Origin: an uncultured Bacteroidales bacterium
GTDB taxonomy: Bacteria > Bacteroidota > Bacteroidia > Bacteroidales > FEN-979
NCBI GenBank assembly: GCA_903837605.1
Contig: CAILVF010000056.1
Span: 1 to 53,034 of the forward strand
Length of the DNA stretch: 53,034 nucleotides
Direction: 5' to 3'
Shown in pieces: positions 27,450 through 36,245 of this stretch; within the stretch, counting starts at the first letter, position 1; every line of letters begins with the position of its first letter. The notes beneath the pieces are model-generated. The model was given only the letters and a program-made list of their open reading frames with translations, was not told the DNA's origin and made no database searches. A program made the position numbers and the translations under genes.

Positions 27450-29234
27450 TTAACGCTCGAGAACCGTAGACCATGCGGATGAACCGTCATGTGCTGCGGA
27501 GATGTCGACAGAAACAAACAAATACTCTTTTGTTCCGGTGTTGGCATAACCCATAACCGAATAGGTATTTGTTGCTGAGCCGAAATTAGGAGCTTTTGTG
27601 TTGTCAGAGTTTTCACCACCCTGAACACCGCTTGCAACTCCGTTATATCCTTTGTAGAAACCGAGGAAAGCAGCAAAACCAGCACCGTTAGTCAGGGTGA
27701 TAGTAGGCAGGGATCTGCCTGCGCCCGGGGTAAATACATAAGTATGTGTTGCGCAGCTTCCAAAAGCGGCTCCTGGGCTTGCAGCGATGTCAGCATCGGC
27801 CCAACAGCCGTTCGGAGTTCCGAAGTAGCCGTCGTTCCTTGCACTGCCGTTAGTGGCGTATGTGAATGTTCCGCCTGCGCCGAATGTAAAGGTATTTAAT
27901 GGCATACAGGTCCAGTTGTCAGTACCGGTACCGCTTTCCAACATAGCCTTTGTTACATGCCACCAGTCGTTTTTGCCGAGGCCTGAACCAACGAAGACCG
28001 CATAATCATCTATACGGACTTTCCACGCTGCTCCCCTGAGAAGTGCATCTGTAAGAGGTGTTGACGAAACGAAAGCAACCATCGACGAAGAGGTGCTTCC
28101 ATTGGGGTTCGTAGAGGTCAGTGTAACAGTGTAAATCCCATCTGTTGCAAAAGTATGAACAGGGTTTGTAGCAGTTGAAGTCTGTCCGTCACCAAAATCC
28201 CATGCATAAGAAACTGCATCGGTAGAAGTATTGGTGAGTGTTATTGTGAGACCGCTGACAGCCATTGTGAAACCGGTTGTGGGTTTCGGACCGGGGATTG
28301 GGGGTTCGTCGGCCGGGTTGTCATAATGCATCAGAACAAATCTCCAGTAACCACCGGTTTGGGTGGGATCCCATCTGTAAACGCCTTCGATGATCAGGGT
28401 GTCGATTGGCCCTTCGGTCAGCTTGATGATTTTATATTGTATTGAATCCAGAGGAACTTTTGTCTCCGAACCGTTTCCTAATTTGAAGAAACCAACATAG
28501 GCACCAAGACCAAGCGAGGTCAGGGTTGATCCTCCTGGCAATACTCTCATTGCATAGCTGTGTGTTCCACCGCCCCATGCACTGAGGTCTTCGCCGAGGG
28601 GGCCTAACATTGAAGAAGTATCTCCGCAAACTCCGGTCGGATCTGCAAAAATCCCACCTTCACGCCAGAAATCTCCTTTTGCATTAAAGACCATTGTTCC
28701 GCCATTACGGTAGAATGTCCATTCGTCGTTAAGCTGGCAGGGACGTTTTGCAAGTTCATCATTGTCTTTGCCAACAGCCCACCAGATTGTTGAATGGTCT
28801 TCGGGGCCGCATTCCAGAGGATAACGTCCTGTGGTTGTCTGGCGCAGGAGCTTCCATGTTTTGGATATTGTTCCGGCGAGTTTTGTCAGCTCGGCATTCG
28901 GGTCGGTAAGCGTAATAGTGGCCGAAAACGAGTTTTTGGTAGAGCCGTCGGTTGAAGTAGCAGTGAGAACTACAGTGTAAGTTCCGAGAGCTACATAAAT
29001 ATGAGACGGGTTGGTCTCTGTTGATAAAGCAGAATTATCACCGAAATTCCAGGAAAGTGAAGAGAAATTTGCTGATGCATTCTTAAAATTGATTTTTAGA
29101 AAATTTGACGCATCAACCGAAGATGTAAAGCTGGCGATGACGTCCGGTGTTGTTTCTTTTTTCTTGCAGGAAGCAAGAAGGACAAGGACCATTACGATCA
29201 ACATCGTCCAGGAATACTTGGGAACGTTTTTCAT
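27450..29234 (-). CDS. PKD-domain surface lipoprotein, probable glycan-binding protein
   Basis: A 594-residue lipoprotein (C23 in LLASCKKK) that is the first gene of the locus. It consists of two similar halves: PKD domain 1 (about 35-112) with a module at 115-310, then PKD domain 2 (318-393) with a module at 395-594. The modules share a motif order: an N-terminal WK segment, a GGT strand, a Cys-containing loop, THxY and a final GFF/GFY-G-N segment. No catalytic motif is seen. In polysaccharide loci a protein here usually acts as a surface glycan-binding protein (SusE/F-like role); this is inferred. Confidence 0.75.
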   Translation of the reverse strand: MKNVPKYSWTMLIVMVLVLLASCKKKETTPDVIASFTSSVDASNFLKINFKNASANFSSLSWNFGDNSALSTETNPSHIYVALGTYTVVLTATSTDGSTKNSFSATITLTDPNAELTKLAGTISKTWKLLRQTTTGRYPLECGPEDHSTIWWAVGKDNDELAKRPCQLNDEWTFYRNGGTMVFNAKGDFWREGGIFADPTGVCGDTSSMLGPLGEDLSAWGGGTHSYAMRVLPGGSTLTSLGLGAYVGFFKLGNGSETKVPLDSIQYKIIKLTEGPIDTLIIEGVYRWDPTQTGGYWRFVLMHYDNPADEPPIPGPKPTTGFTMAVSGLTITLTNTSTDAVSYAWDFGDGQTSTATNPVHTFATDGIYTVTLTSTNPNGSTSSSMVAFVSSTPLTDALLRGAAWKVRIDDYAVFVGSGLGKNDWWHVTKAMLESGTGTDNWTCMPLNTFTFGAGGTFTYATNGSARNDGYFGTPNGCWADADIAASPGAAFGSCATHTYVFTPGAGRSLPTITLTNGAGFAAFLGFYKGYNGVASGVQGGENSDNTKAPNFGSATNTYSVMGYANTGTKEYLFVSVDISAAHDGSSAWSTVLER

Positions 29235-29254
29235 TTTTGTTTGGATTTAAAATT

Positions 29255-29269
29255 AATAATCAGATTATT
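29255..29269. promoter_or_regulatory. Palindrome at the predicted start of the PUL transcript
   Basis: AATAATC-A-GATTATT is a perfect 7+1+7 palindrome. It sits at about the predicted start of transcription of the minus-strand PUL operon, a position suited to a repressor site. The protein that binds it is not known. Confidence 0.4.
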
Positions 29270-29273
29270 AAGG

Positions 29274-29305
29274 CAAATATAATACAGATAGGCGGGTGAA
29301 ACAAA
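29274..29305 (-). promoter_or_regulatory. PUL promoter
   Basis: On the minus strand TTTG (29305-29302) and TATATTTG (29281-29274) are spaced 20 bp, an essentially perfect Bacteroidota TTTG/TAnnTTTG promoter. It gives a leader of about 35 nt to the PKD lipoprotein ATG at 29234. Confidence 0.75.
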
Positions 29306-29316
29306 CAATACTACCG

Positions 29317-29387
29317 TTTATTAACAATTTTTATCAGGAAAATACATAGTGTTATCAGGACACTAAGTTATAAATATTGTTAATAAA
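29317..29387. promoter_or_regulatory. Candidate activator-site cluster upstream of the PUL promoter
   Basis: A perfect 12-bp inverted repeat, TTTATTAACAAT (29317-29328) and ATTGTTAATAAA (29376-29387), encloses two direct copies of TTATCAGGA (29331-29339 and 29352-29360) 21 bp apart, about two helical turns, and a 6-bp inverted repeat TAGTGT/ACACTA. The cluster lies upstream of the -33 box, where activators bind. The Nudix-like regulator next door is the natural candidate. The rest of 29388-29604 is AT-rich with no gene. Confidence 0.45.
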
Positions 29388-29550
29388 TTTCCAAATAATT
29401 TTTTTTAAAAAAGCAGATTATTTTTTCATCAGGCCTAACAGAAAATTTTAGTGTCTGATTATCAATACGTTGAATTAAATATTTTCATATTTGGAAAAAT
29501 TACGAACATGAAATATTTTAGGTGCATGAACGATATCCTGCCTTTTATCC

Positions 29551-29558
29551 TATTTTTG
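29551..29558 (+). promoter_or_regulatory. Candidate -7 element for the Nudix-like regulator
   Basis: TATTTTTG matches TAnnTTTG and would give a leader of about 40 nt to the ATG at 29605. No clear -33 element is seen. Confidence 0.4.
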
Positions 29559-29604
29559 CTTCCTCTTCATTTGTTCATAGCGGACTTCATCACATACTAA
29601 TCAT

Positions 29605-30342
29605 ATGCTGGGTTCAAATACAATCGGGAACCTCAATCCCCATGTTTCAGTTGATTGCGTGGTATTCGGTTTTGAGTTCGGCAGGCTCAACGTCTTATTG
29701 ATTGAGCGTAACATGAATTATAAAGGGAAGAAGTTCAATGACCTCAAACTGCCCGGGGATCTTGTGCTCAAAGATGAGGACCTTGATACGGCTGCATCGA
29801 GGGTGCTTAGGGAACTCACAGGTCTCGACAACATTTATCTGAAGCAATTCGCTGCAATAGGGTCACCTAAACGCTTAAAACGACTGGTACGCGACATGGA
29901 ATGGCTTCGCAGCATAGGCCACCCCGAGGAAATAGTGGTCACCATTGCATATTATTCACTTATAAACATCGACCAGGACAAAGCCGGCAATTTTGTTCTC
30001 CAGCCTAATTCGCGCTGGTACAAAGTTTCGGAAGTAAAAGATCTGGCCTTTGACCATATCTCCATTTTGCAACAGGCACTCCTTGTGTTGAGAGCTGATC
30101 TGAAATCCAAGCCCATCGCTTTTGAGCTGTTACCGCAAAAATTTACCCTGGGGCAACTGCAGCAATTGTATGAAGTTATTTTGGGAGTAAAGCTTGATAA
30201 ACGCAACTTCCGTAAAAAAGTGGCGAACATGCCCTACATCATCCCCATCAACGAGAAACAGGTAGATGTATCGCATAAGCCTGCACAGTATTTCAGTTTC
30301 CACCGGAAGATCTACGAGAAATCGAATACCGCCTCCTTCTGA
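29605..30342 (+). CDS. Nudix-like transcriptional regulator (NrtR/AraR type)
   Basis: A 245-residue protein with an N-terminal Nudix fold and a C-terminal winged helix (about 160-235, with KFTLGQLQQLYEVIL and KRNFRKKV). The Nudix box is degenerate: the REUxEExGU segment reads R66-V-L-R-E-L-T-G-L74, losing catalytic acidic residues, as expected for a sensor rather than an enzyme. In Bacteroides such proteins (for example AraR) control sugar-use genes. It is divergent from the PUL across 370 bp, so it is the best candidate PUL regulator, possibly sensing a sugar or nucleotide-sugar. Confidence 0.8.
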   Translation: MLGSNTIGNLNPHVSVDCVVFGFEFGRLNVLLIERNMNYKGKKFNDLKLPGDLVLKDEDLDTAASRVLRELTGLDNIYLKQFAAIGSPKRLKRLVRDMEWLRSIGHPEEIVVTIAYYSLINIDQDKAGNFVLQPNSRWYKVSEVKDLAFDHISILQQALLVLRADLKSKPIAFELLPQKFTLGQLQQLYEVILGVKLDKRNFRKKVANMPYIIPINEKQVDVSHKPAQYFSFHRKIYEKSNTASF

Positions 30343-30364
30343 AGACTGCAAACCTTCAAAGTTC

Positions 30365-31042
30365 TTATACCTTCAGGAAAATCTTCTTCCTGTAAAGGAA
30401 ATACAGGAAAAACCACTTGACCAGGATGATGCAGAGCTGGTAAAAAACCGGTTTAAAACTGCCGAAGGCATCGGCAAACCCGTGAATGAAGATATTGGCA
30501 ATGATGCCGAAATCGAATATCCCCTGGACCACATAAATGGTTATCGGGTTTAATCCGATGACAATAAAGGGGAATGCCCACTTTTTATAGCCTTTGACAT
30601 CGATGATCCAATAAAAGGCGCATAAAAGCAAAAATGAAATACCTGCTGTAAGCATTACGTATGAGCCGGTCCATAAATATTTATTGATAGGGAAAACCAG
30701 GCTCCACAACAATGCGGTTGCAATAAACGAAACACCGGCTATGACGAGGTTCCTTATCTTTTTCATTTCATGTTCGCCGCCTAACAGCCAGCGGCCGGCC
30801 ATAACCCCGAACAATACGTTGGTGATTGCAGGGAACATCGTAAGGATGCCTTCATTGTCGCCATAGGTATAACAACAGAAAGATCCCGGTAAGAACCGGC
30901 GGTCGATATAGCCGCAGAGGTTACCCTGGGGGCTGAGGTCATAGGCATGGAATCCGGGGGCCGGGACCAGCAGCAGGATAAGCCAGTAAATAATAAGGAT
31001 GGAGGCGGCCCACACCAGCTGCCCCTTATTTTTAAAGTTCAT
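30365..31042 (-). pseudogene. DUF5009/HGSNAT-like acyltransferase, C-terminal part of a frameshifted gene
   Basis: Seven or so membrane helices, continuing the acyltransferase whose N-terminal part is at 31042-31476. The first Met (MNFKNKGQ) lies where an intact homolog would run on without a break. Adding one base in the 7-base homopolymer at 31058-31064 joins the two parts in one frame as IFFASLIVMNF. The TAA of the first part and the ATG of this one overlap as TAATG, so re-initiation could also yield a separate product. It is convergent with the Nudix-like regulator. Confidence 0.65.
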
Positions 31043-31476
31043 TACGATGAGGGAGGCAAAAAAATAGGTAACCCGAACCGTTGCAACACCCCTGAATAAC
31101 GCTGCCCGGCAAAGTCAAAATTGAACAACCCGTTATAGACCAGGCCAAGCAATATCAGGAGCAAAGTCCTCCTGATTATATGGTAGTATAACTTGTCGCG
31201 TGAATCGCCCCTTTCGAGGCGGCGGGTTATTGATAAGGGCATTGCAACACCCATGATGAACAGGAATAAGGGGAAAATCATATCATAAAAGCGAAACCCT
31301 GCCCAGGCCGGATGATCAAGCTGGGTCGCAAGCCTGAGGCAGAAAGGGGTGTTTATAAATGTGAGCAGGGCTACGAAGAATGCATCCCCGCTTGATATCC
31401 AGAACATATCAAAGCCTCTTAAGGCATCAATGGAAACAACCCTTTGCGATTGTTTACCGGTTTGTGATTCGCTCAT
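31042..31476 (-). pseudogene. DUF5009/HGSNAT-like acyltransferase, N-terminal part of a frameshifted gene
   Basis: Begins with SIDALRGFDMFWI, the typical start of membrane acyltransferases related to heparan-alpha-glucosaminide N-acetyltransferase (DUF5009), followed by membrane helices, then YSGVLQRFG where the frame is lost (ending in PIFLPPSS). Intact family members are about 370 residues, matching the two parts together. Either a one-base deletion in the genome or a sequencing or assembly error in the A-run at 31058-31064 explains the break. Confidence 0.7.
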
Positions 31477-31496
31477 ACTGGTGGTTTTTATTTGTT

Positions 31497-32477
31497 TCAG
31501 GTTTTATCGGATTCCTCAATCTCTTTAATAATTGATTCAATTTCCTCTGATGATCCCGCCGTCACGAGTTTCACCCTGTAAGGCCTGAACCCGGCAATCC
31601 CTTTGAAATACCCGCTGTACATCTTTCGCATCTCAAATACCGTAGCCCGTTCGCCCTTATAGACAAGGGATTTCCGAAGATGCAGCCGCAGGATCCTTAT
31701 TCTTTCGCTTACGGATGGCGGAGGTAGCACGCGGCCATCCTCCAGGAATGCTTTTACTTCCGAGAATATCCAGGGATTGCCTATAGCCGCCCGGCCTATT
31801 AGTATGCCGTCAACACCATAACGGTCTTTCATCTCCTTTGCCTTGGCTCCCGAATCGATATCGCCGTTGCCGAAAACAGGGATGATCATGCGGGGATTGT
31901 TTTTCACCCCGCCTATCAGGGTCCAGTCGGCTTTACCTCCGTAAAGCTGCGTCCTGGTACGGCCGTGAATGCTTATGGCACAGATGCCTGCATCCTGCAA
32001 ACGCTCTGCGATATCAACAATTTCAAGATGCCTGTCATCCCATCCGAGCCTTGTCTTCGCAGTGACCGGCAGTTTCGTGGATTTCACAACAGCCCCGGCC
32101 ATAGCGAGCATCTTCGGGATATCCTGGAGCAGGGCAGCTCCTCCACCCTTCATCACAATTTTCCGCACGGGGCAGCCGAAATTCAGGTCGATGAAATCGG
32201 GACCCGCATCCCCGGCAGCCTCTGCGGCTTTCATCATGGATTCGATGTTGGAGCCAAAGATCTGAATGCCGAGAGGCCTCTCTTTTGGCTCAAACTGCAT
32301 CTTCATCCTGCTTTTCCATGCATCGCGGATAAGCCCCTCGGATGCCACGAATTCGGTGATCAGCACATCCGCCCCGTAATCCCTGCATATGGAACGGAAT
32401 GGTGAATCGGTCACATCCTCCATGGGAGCAAGGATTACAGGAAATTCACCAACGGCAATCTGACCTATCCTGACCAA
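31497..32477 (-). CDS. dusB: tRNA-dihydrouridine synthase B
   Basis: An FMN-dependent enzyme that reduces uridine in tRNA. The TIM-barrel carries APMEDVTDSPFR, NFGCPVRKI with the catalytic Cys, a lysine in AKTRLG, HGRTRTQLYGG and the FMN phosphate site GNGDI/GRAAIGNPW. 326 residues with a C-terminal helical domain. The TTG start at 32477 follows a minus-strand TATTTTTG promoter element (32502-32495) by about 18 bp. Confidence 0.95.
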   Translation of the reverse strand: MVRIGQIAVGEFPVILAPMEDVTDSPFRSICRDYGADVLITEFVASEGLIRDAWKSRMKMQFEPKERPLGIQIFGSNIESMMKAAEAAGDAGPDFIDLNFGCPVRKIVMKGGGAALLQDIPKMLAMAGAVVKSTKLPVTAKTRLGWDDRHLEIVDIAERLQDAGICAISIHGRTRTQLYGGKADWTLIGGVKNNPRMIIPVFGNGDIDSGAKAKEMKDRYGVDGILIGRAAIGNPWIFSEVKAFLEDGRVLPPPSVSERIRILRLHLRKSLVYKGERATVFEMRKMYSGYFKGIAGFRPYRVKLVTAGSSEEIESIIKEIEESDKT

Positions 32478-32521
32478 AATGTATTATTTTAGCGCAAAAA
32501 TAGCTAATTCATTAACATCTG

Positions 32522-33433
32522 ATGAAGCAAGCACTTTTTGCCAACCTTACTCCCTTCAGCCGGCTGGTCTTTGCCATCGCTCTTACATTCTCGTGTTTCA
32601 TACTTCTCTTTATCTTATCCCTCCTGATCGCAATGCCCCTGTTCCATATGAACCTGGCGGGAACCCTTGATATCCTGAAACAACCAGAGAACCCCAAAGC
32701 TCTTGCCCTGCTGAAATATTTCCAGGTCACCCAGTCTTTCGCACTGTTTATTGTTCCCCCCATACTGACAGGGTTTCTTTTTGAGGGGAATTCCTGGGCT
32801 TACCTTCGCGCAAATACCACAGCCGCCGGAACGCTCTATGTTATTGTCTTCCTGCTGATGTTCCTGTCGCTTCCCTTCATCAACTGGCTTGTAGATGTCA
32901 ACAAATTGATGAAACTCCCCGCATTCCTTAAAGGGGTGGAAGACTGGATGAAAGCCGCCGAGGAACAGGCAGGTAAACTTACCGACACTTTCCTTGCCGG
33001 GAAATCTTTCACCAATTTCCTGTTCAATATCTTCATGATGGGTATACTCCCGGCAGTCGGAGAGGAATTCATGTTCAGGGGATTATTGCAGAAACTGCTT
33101 AAAGGCTGGCTTAAAAATATTCATTTTGCAATTTTCATTACGGGTTTCCTCTTCGGCCTGATGCATATGCAGTTTTACGGAATCCTGCCAAGGATGATCC
33201 TCGGCGTGATCTTCGGCTACCTTTTTTACTGGAGCGGCTCCATCTGGCTGCCGGTCTTCGCACATTTCGTAAACAACAGCGGAGCCATTATCATCTCCTA
33301 CCTGGCTAACCTGGGAATTGTGAGCCAGAAATACCAGGACTTTGGCAGCACGACCAACTTTATTTTCATACTGCTCAGCATAATGATGACACTTTCCTGC
33401 CTGTTTATGGTCTACAGGCGAAAACCGTTGTAA
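32522..33433 (+). CDS. CPBP-family intramembrane metalloprotease
   Basis: A 303-residue membrane protein with several helices and the CPBP (Abi) motifs: EExxxR in VGEEFMFRG, FxxxH in FGLMH, and HFVNN near the C-terminus. Family members cleave within membranes or have non-enzymatic roles; the substrate is unknown. It is divergent from dusB across 44 bp and is followed after 22 bp by the GT-C-like gene. Confidence 0.88.
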   Translation: MKQALFANLTPFSRLVFAIALTFSCFILLFILSLLIAMPLFHMNLAGTLDILKQPENPKALALLKYFQVTQSFALFIVPPILTGFLFEGNSWAYLRANTTAAGTLYVIVFLLMFLSLPFINWLVDVNKLMKLPAFLKGVEDWMKAAEEQAGKLTDTFLAGKSFTNFLFNIFMMGILPAVGEEFMFRGLLQKLLKGWLKNIHFAIFITGFLFGLMHMQFYGILPRMILGVIFGYLFYWSGSIWLPVFAHFVNNSGAIIISYLANLGIVSQKYQDFGSTTNFIFILLSIMMTLSCLFMVYRRKPL

Positions 33434-33455
33434 ATTATCATAACAAGCAAGCACT

Positions 33456-35510
33456 ATGGAGGGAAGCAAACGACATACCCCACAAAAAAGCAAGCCGAAA
33501 ATCTCTCAGAAACCACAGCCCGCTAAAGGTTCGGAAGGAAGAGCAAGTACCAGGACAAAGTCCCCGAAAGCGGCATCCTCATTGTTCGAAAGGACCGATG
33601 CATACCTTGACAAACATATGAACATCGTATTGTGGGGAACACTTCTGATTACCCTGGTTTTTGGACTTCTCCTTTTCGACATAAGGTTTTCCCTGGCCGG
33701 GGATGATTCTGCATACCTGGTCAGAGCGGCCGATTTTTTGGCACATTTCACCTACCCCGGATTTTCAGGGCCTTTGTATCCACTGGTTCTAAGCCCTTTT
33801 GTGGCCATCTTCGGAATCCAGGCAATCCCGCTGAAGAGCCTGTCACTGGTATTCATTCTGGGGTTCATCTTCTTTACCTGGAAAGCCTTTAAAGGCAGGA
33901 TATCATCCCTGCTTCTTACCGCGCTGCTCATCCTTGTTTCCATAAATTCATTTATCCTTTATTATGCCAGCCAAACCTACAGTGAAGCTTTCTTTATGCT
34001 TATCCAGGCTCTCACATTGTATGTGTTTTTCACCCTGTTCATTGCTCAGGAGCAGGAAAAATCCTTCAGGCAGCTGGTAAAGCAGCATATGATCCTTGCG
34101 TTATGCGTTCTTGCACTCAGCATAACCCGTACCGTCGGATTATCGGTAGTCATCGTGATATCTGCCTATTTTCTTCTCAGGGGACAATGGAAAAACCTCC
34201 TCTTTTTCATCATTTCTTTCTCTGTTGTTTTCGCTTCTTTCCAGGCAGGCAAATTCATTTTATGGGGGAATTCCGAAATTCATTTTACAGGGCAGTTTGA
34301 AAATTTTCTAGCTAAAAATTATTATGATACCGGGGGCGGAAAAGAAGATCTCAGGGGGTTTGTCAATCGTGTGATTGAAAATTCAAATTTTTATTTCTCC
34401 GATTCCGTCTATAGCATCACAGGTATCCGCGAAGCCAAAGAAACAAATGAAACTTATCCCATCCTCGCGTTGCTGACCTGGCTGCTCCTCATTATTTCGG
34501 CCATTTTCTCTTTCAGGAAAAATAAATACCTGTTCTTCACCAGCCTGTATGCAATTATATTCATTTTCGTCACTTTTCTGCTTACCCAGACAATCTGGAG
34601 GCAGAGCCGGCTTATCATACCCTATTTCCCTTTGATCCTGCTCATGGTCCTTTCCCTTTTCTTCTCGCTCCTGAGTTATGGACGGCTCAGGAAGTTTCAA
34701 TTTCTTTTCCCGGTTCTTGTCGTGTTGTTGTTCTCTTTTGAATTTAAAACCACGGCCGGGGAAGTCAGTAAAGCAAGGCAGATAGAAGGCAAATATTACG
34801 GGCTCACACCTGATTGGGAAAATTATTGCAGGATCAGTGAATGGGCTTCCGACAACCTGCCCCGGAATGCGTTTGTCGCATGCCGCAAACCATCTGTTTC
34901 TTTTATTTATGGAAAAGGGAGGCGCTTCTTTGGAATAACCCGCATCAATACAAGGCCCGGGGATTCACTGATGCAGGCCTCCGCCCAGGAAAAGCTGAAG
35001 TATTATTACATTTTGACATCCTCGATCAACAACCATTCGGTTTCGAACACCTTATCCATCGTATTAAAGAGCAGCCTGGCAGCATACGGAATGATCAATG
35101 AATCCAACATGCTCAGCAACCCGTTCTATGTTATGAAGCTTCCGGAAGGTATAAAAACCAGGGCTATCGAAGAACTTAAAAAGTACAGGATCCAGGGTAC
35201 TGGGGATGTTGACACCCTGAAATCCTGGCTGCCTGACCACAATTCCATTATCTCCTTCGTATATCCCGATTCGCTGCTGAATTATCTGAAGAGGGCAGGA
35301 GTGACCCATGTGATCACTGCTAACCTGAGGGCCGATGCTGCCGAGAATAACGGGATTACCGCCAGTACGGTTGAGCGTTTCATGGCTCTCATAAGGTTCA
35401 AATACCCCGATATAATGACAAAGATCATCCAGGTGGGAACAGATGACAACGAACCTGCAGTGCTCTACCGGATAAATTATGATAAGGCGGTATCCCTGAT
35501 ACCTCAATAA
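33456..35510 (+). CDS. GT-C-like multi-pass membrane glycosyltransferase
   Basis: A 684-residue protein. The first 45 residues are Lys/Pro/Ser-rich and polar, then come about 11 membrane helices and a large C-terminal extracytoplasmic region (from about 430). The first loop contains DDSAYLVRAADF and a YPGFSGPLYPLVL segment, as in PMT/ArnT-like transferases (the acidic pair of the first loop). It would move sugars from a lipid carrier outside the membrane. No glycan cluster is adjacent, so the acceptor is unknown. Confidence 0.68.
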   Translation: MEGSKRHTPQKSKPKISQKPQPAKGSEGRASTRTKSPKAASSLFERTDAYLDKHMNIVLWGTLLITLVFGLLLFDIRFSLAGDDSAYLVRAADFLAHFTYPGFSGPLYPLVLSPFVAIFGIQAIPLKSLSLVFILGFIFFTWKAFKGRISSLLLTALLILVSINSFILYYASQTYSEAFFMLIQALTLYVFFTLFIAQEQEKSFRQLVKQHMILALCVLALSITRTVGLSVVIVISAYFLLRGQWKNLLFFIISFSVVFASFQAGKFILWGNSEIHFTGQFENFLAKNYYDTGGGKEDLRGFVNRVIENSNFYFSDSVYSITGIREAKETNETYPILALLTWLLLIISAIFSFRKNKYLFFTSLYAIIFIFVTFLLTQTIWRQSRLIIPYFPLILLMVLSLFFSLLSYGRLRKFQFLFPVLVVLLFSFEFKTTAGEVSKARQIEGKYYGLTPDWENYCRISEWASDNLPRNAFVACRKPSVSFIYGKGRRFFGITRINTRPGDSLMQASAQEKLKYYYILTSSINNHSVSNTLSIVLKSSLAAYGMINESNMLSNPFYVMKLPEGIKTRAIEELKKYRIQGTGDVDTLKSWLPDHNSIISFVYPDSLLNYLKRAGVTHVITANLRADAAENNGITASTVERFMALIRFKYPDIMTKIIQVGTDDNEPAVLYRINYDKAVSLIPQ

Positions 35511-35525
35511 AAAGGGATAACGGGA

Positions 35526-36245
35526 TCAGGATTTCTTCAGAGCTTTCATCAATTCATCGCGGTACACAAGGCCTATGGGTATATTGGTCCCTGAAATATG
35601 CAAACGGTTCCCTTCAATAAAACTGATACCGCCAAGCGGGACTATAAATGATTTATGCACCCTGATAAACAGCAGGGGAGGCAGCTGTTCCTCGATGTTT
35701 TTGAAAGTTTCATGCACAAGAAGGGTTTTTGCGGCAGTATGTACCTTAACATAATCGCCTGTAGCTTCAAGAAACAGGATATCCGAAAAATTCACCTTAT
35801 GCACTTTTTTATCGGCACGGAGGATGAGGAAGCCCTGGTTCTCTTTCTCCTCACCCGTATGCAAGCTGTTTACTTGCATCAGGTAGTTCGCCCGGTCAAA
35901 TGCCTTGTTGACGGCTTTAAGGAATCGTTCAAAAGAAAATGGCTTCAGGAGATAATCCACCGCATCAGCTTCGAATCCTTCCACGGCGAATTCGGGATAT
36001 GCTGTTGTAAAGATCACCATGGGCGGATGACTGAGTGAATGAAGGAAACGTATCCCTGAAATAACGGGCAGGTTGATGTCAAGAAAGATCAGGTCCACAT
36101 GGGAGTTCCTTATAAGTCCTGAGGCCGAGAGCGCATCGCCGAAAATCCCGGCCAGGTCCAGGGCGGGAACATCGGCAATGTATCTTGTGAGGACTTCCTG
36201 TGAAAGAGGCTCGTCTTCAATGACCAGGCAGCGGAGCTTTTTCAT
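35526..36245 (-). CDS. LytTR-type response regulator
   Basis: Receiver domain (residues 4-120) with acidic pair EDE near the start, phosphoacceptor D54 (LIFLDINLP) and a conserved K in DYLLKPFSF, followed by a LytTR DNA-binding domain with EATGDYVKVHT and FIRVHKSFIVP. It overlaps its kinase gene by 29 bp, so the two are translated as a pair. Targets are unknown. Confidence 0.93.
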   Translation of the reverse strand: MKKLRCLVIEDEPLSQEVLTRYIADVPALDLAGIFGDALSASGLIRNSHVDLIFLDINLPVISGIRFLHSLSHPPMVIFTTAYPEFAVEGFEADAVDYLLKPFSFERFLKAVNKAFDRANYLMQVNSLHTGEEKENQGFLILRADKKVHKVNFSDILFLEATGDYVKVHTAAKTLLVHETFKNIEEQLPPLLFIRVHKSFIVPLGGISFIEGNRLHISGTNIPIGLVYRDELMKALKKS

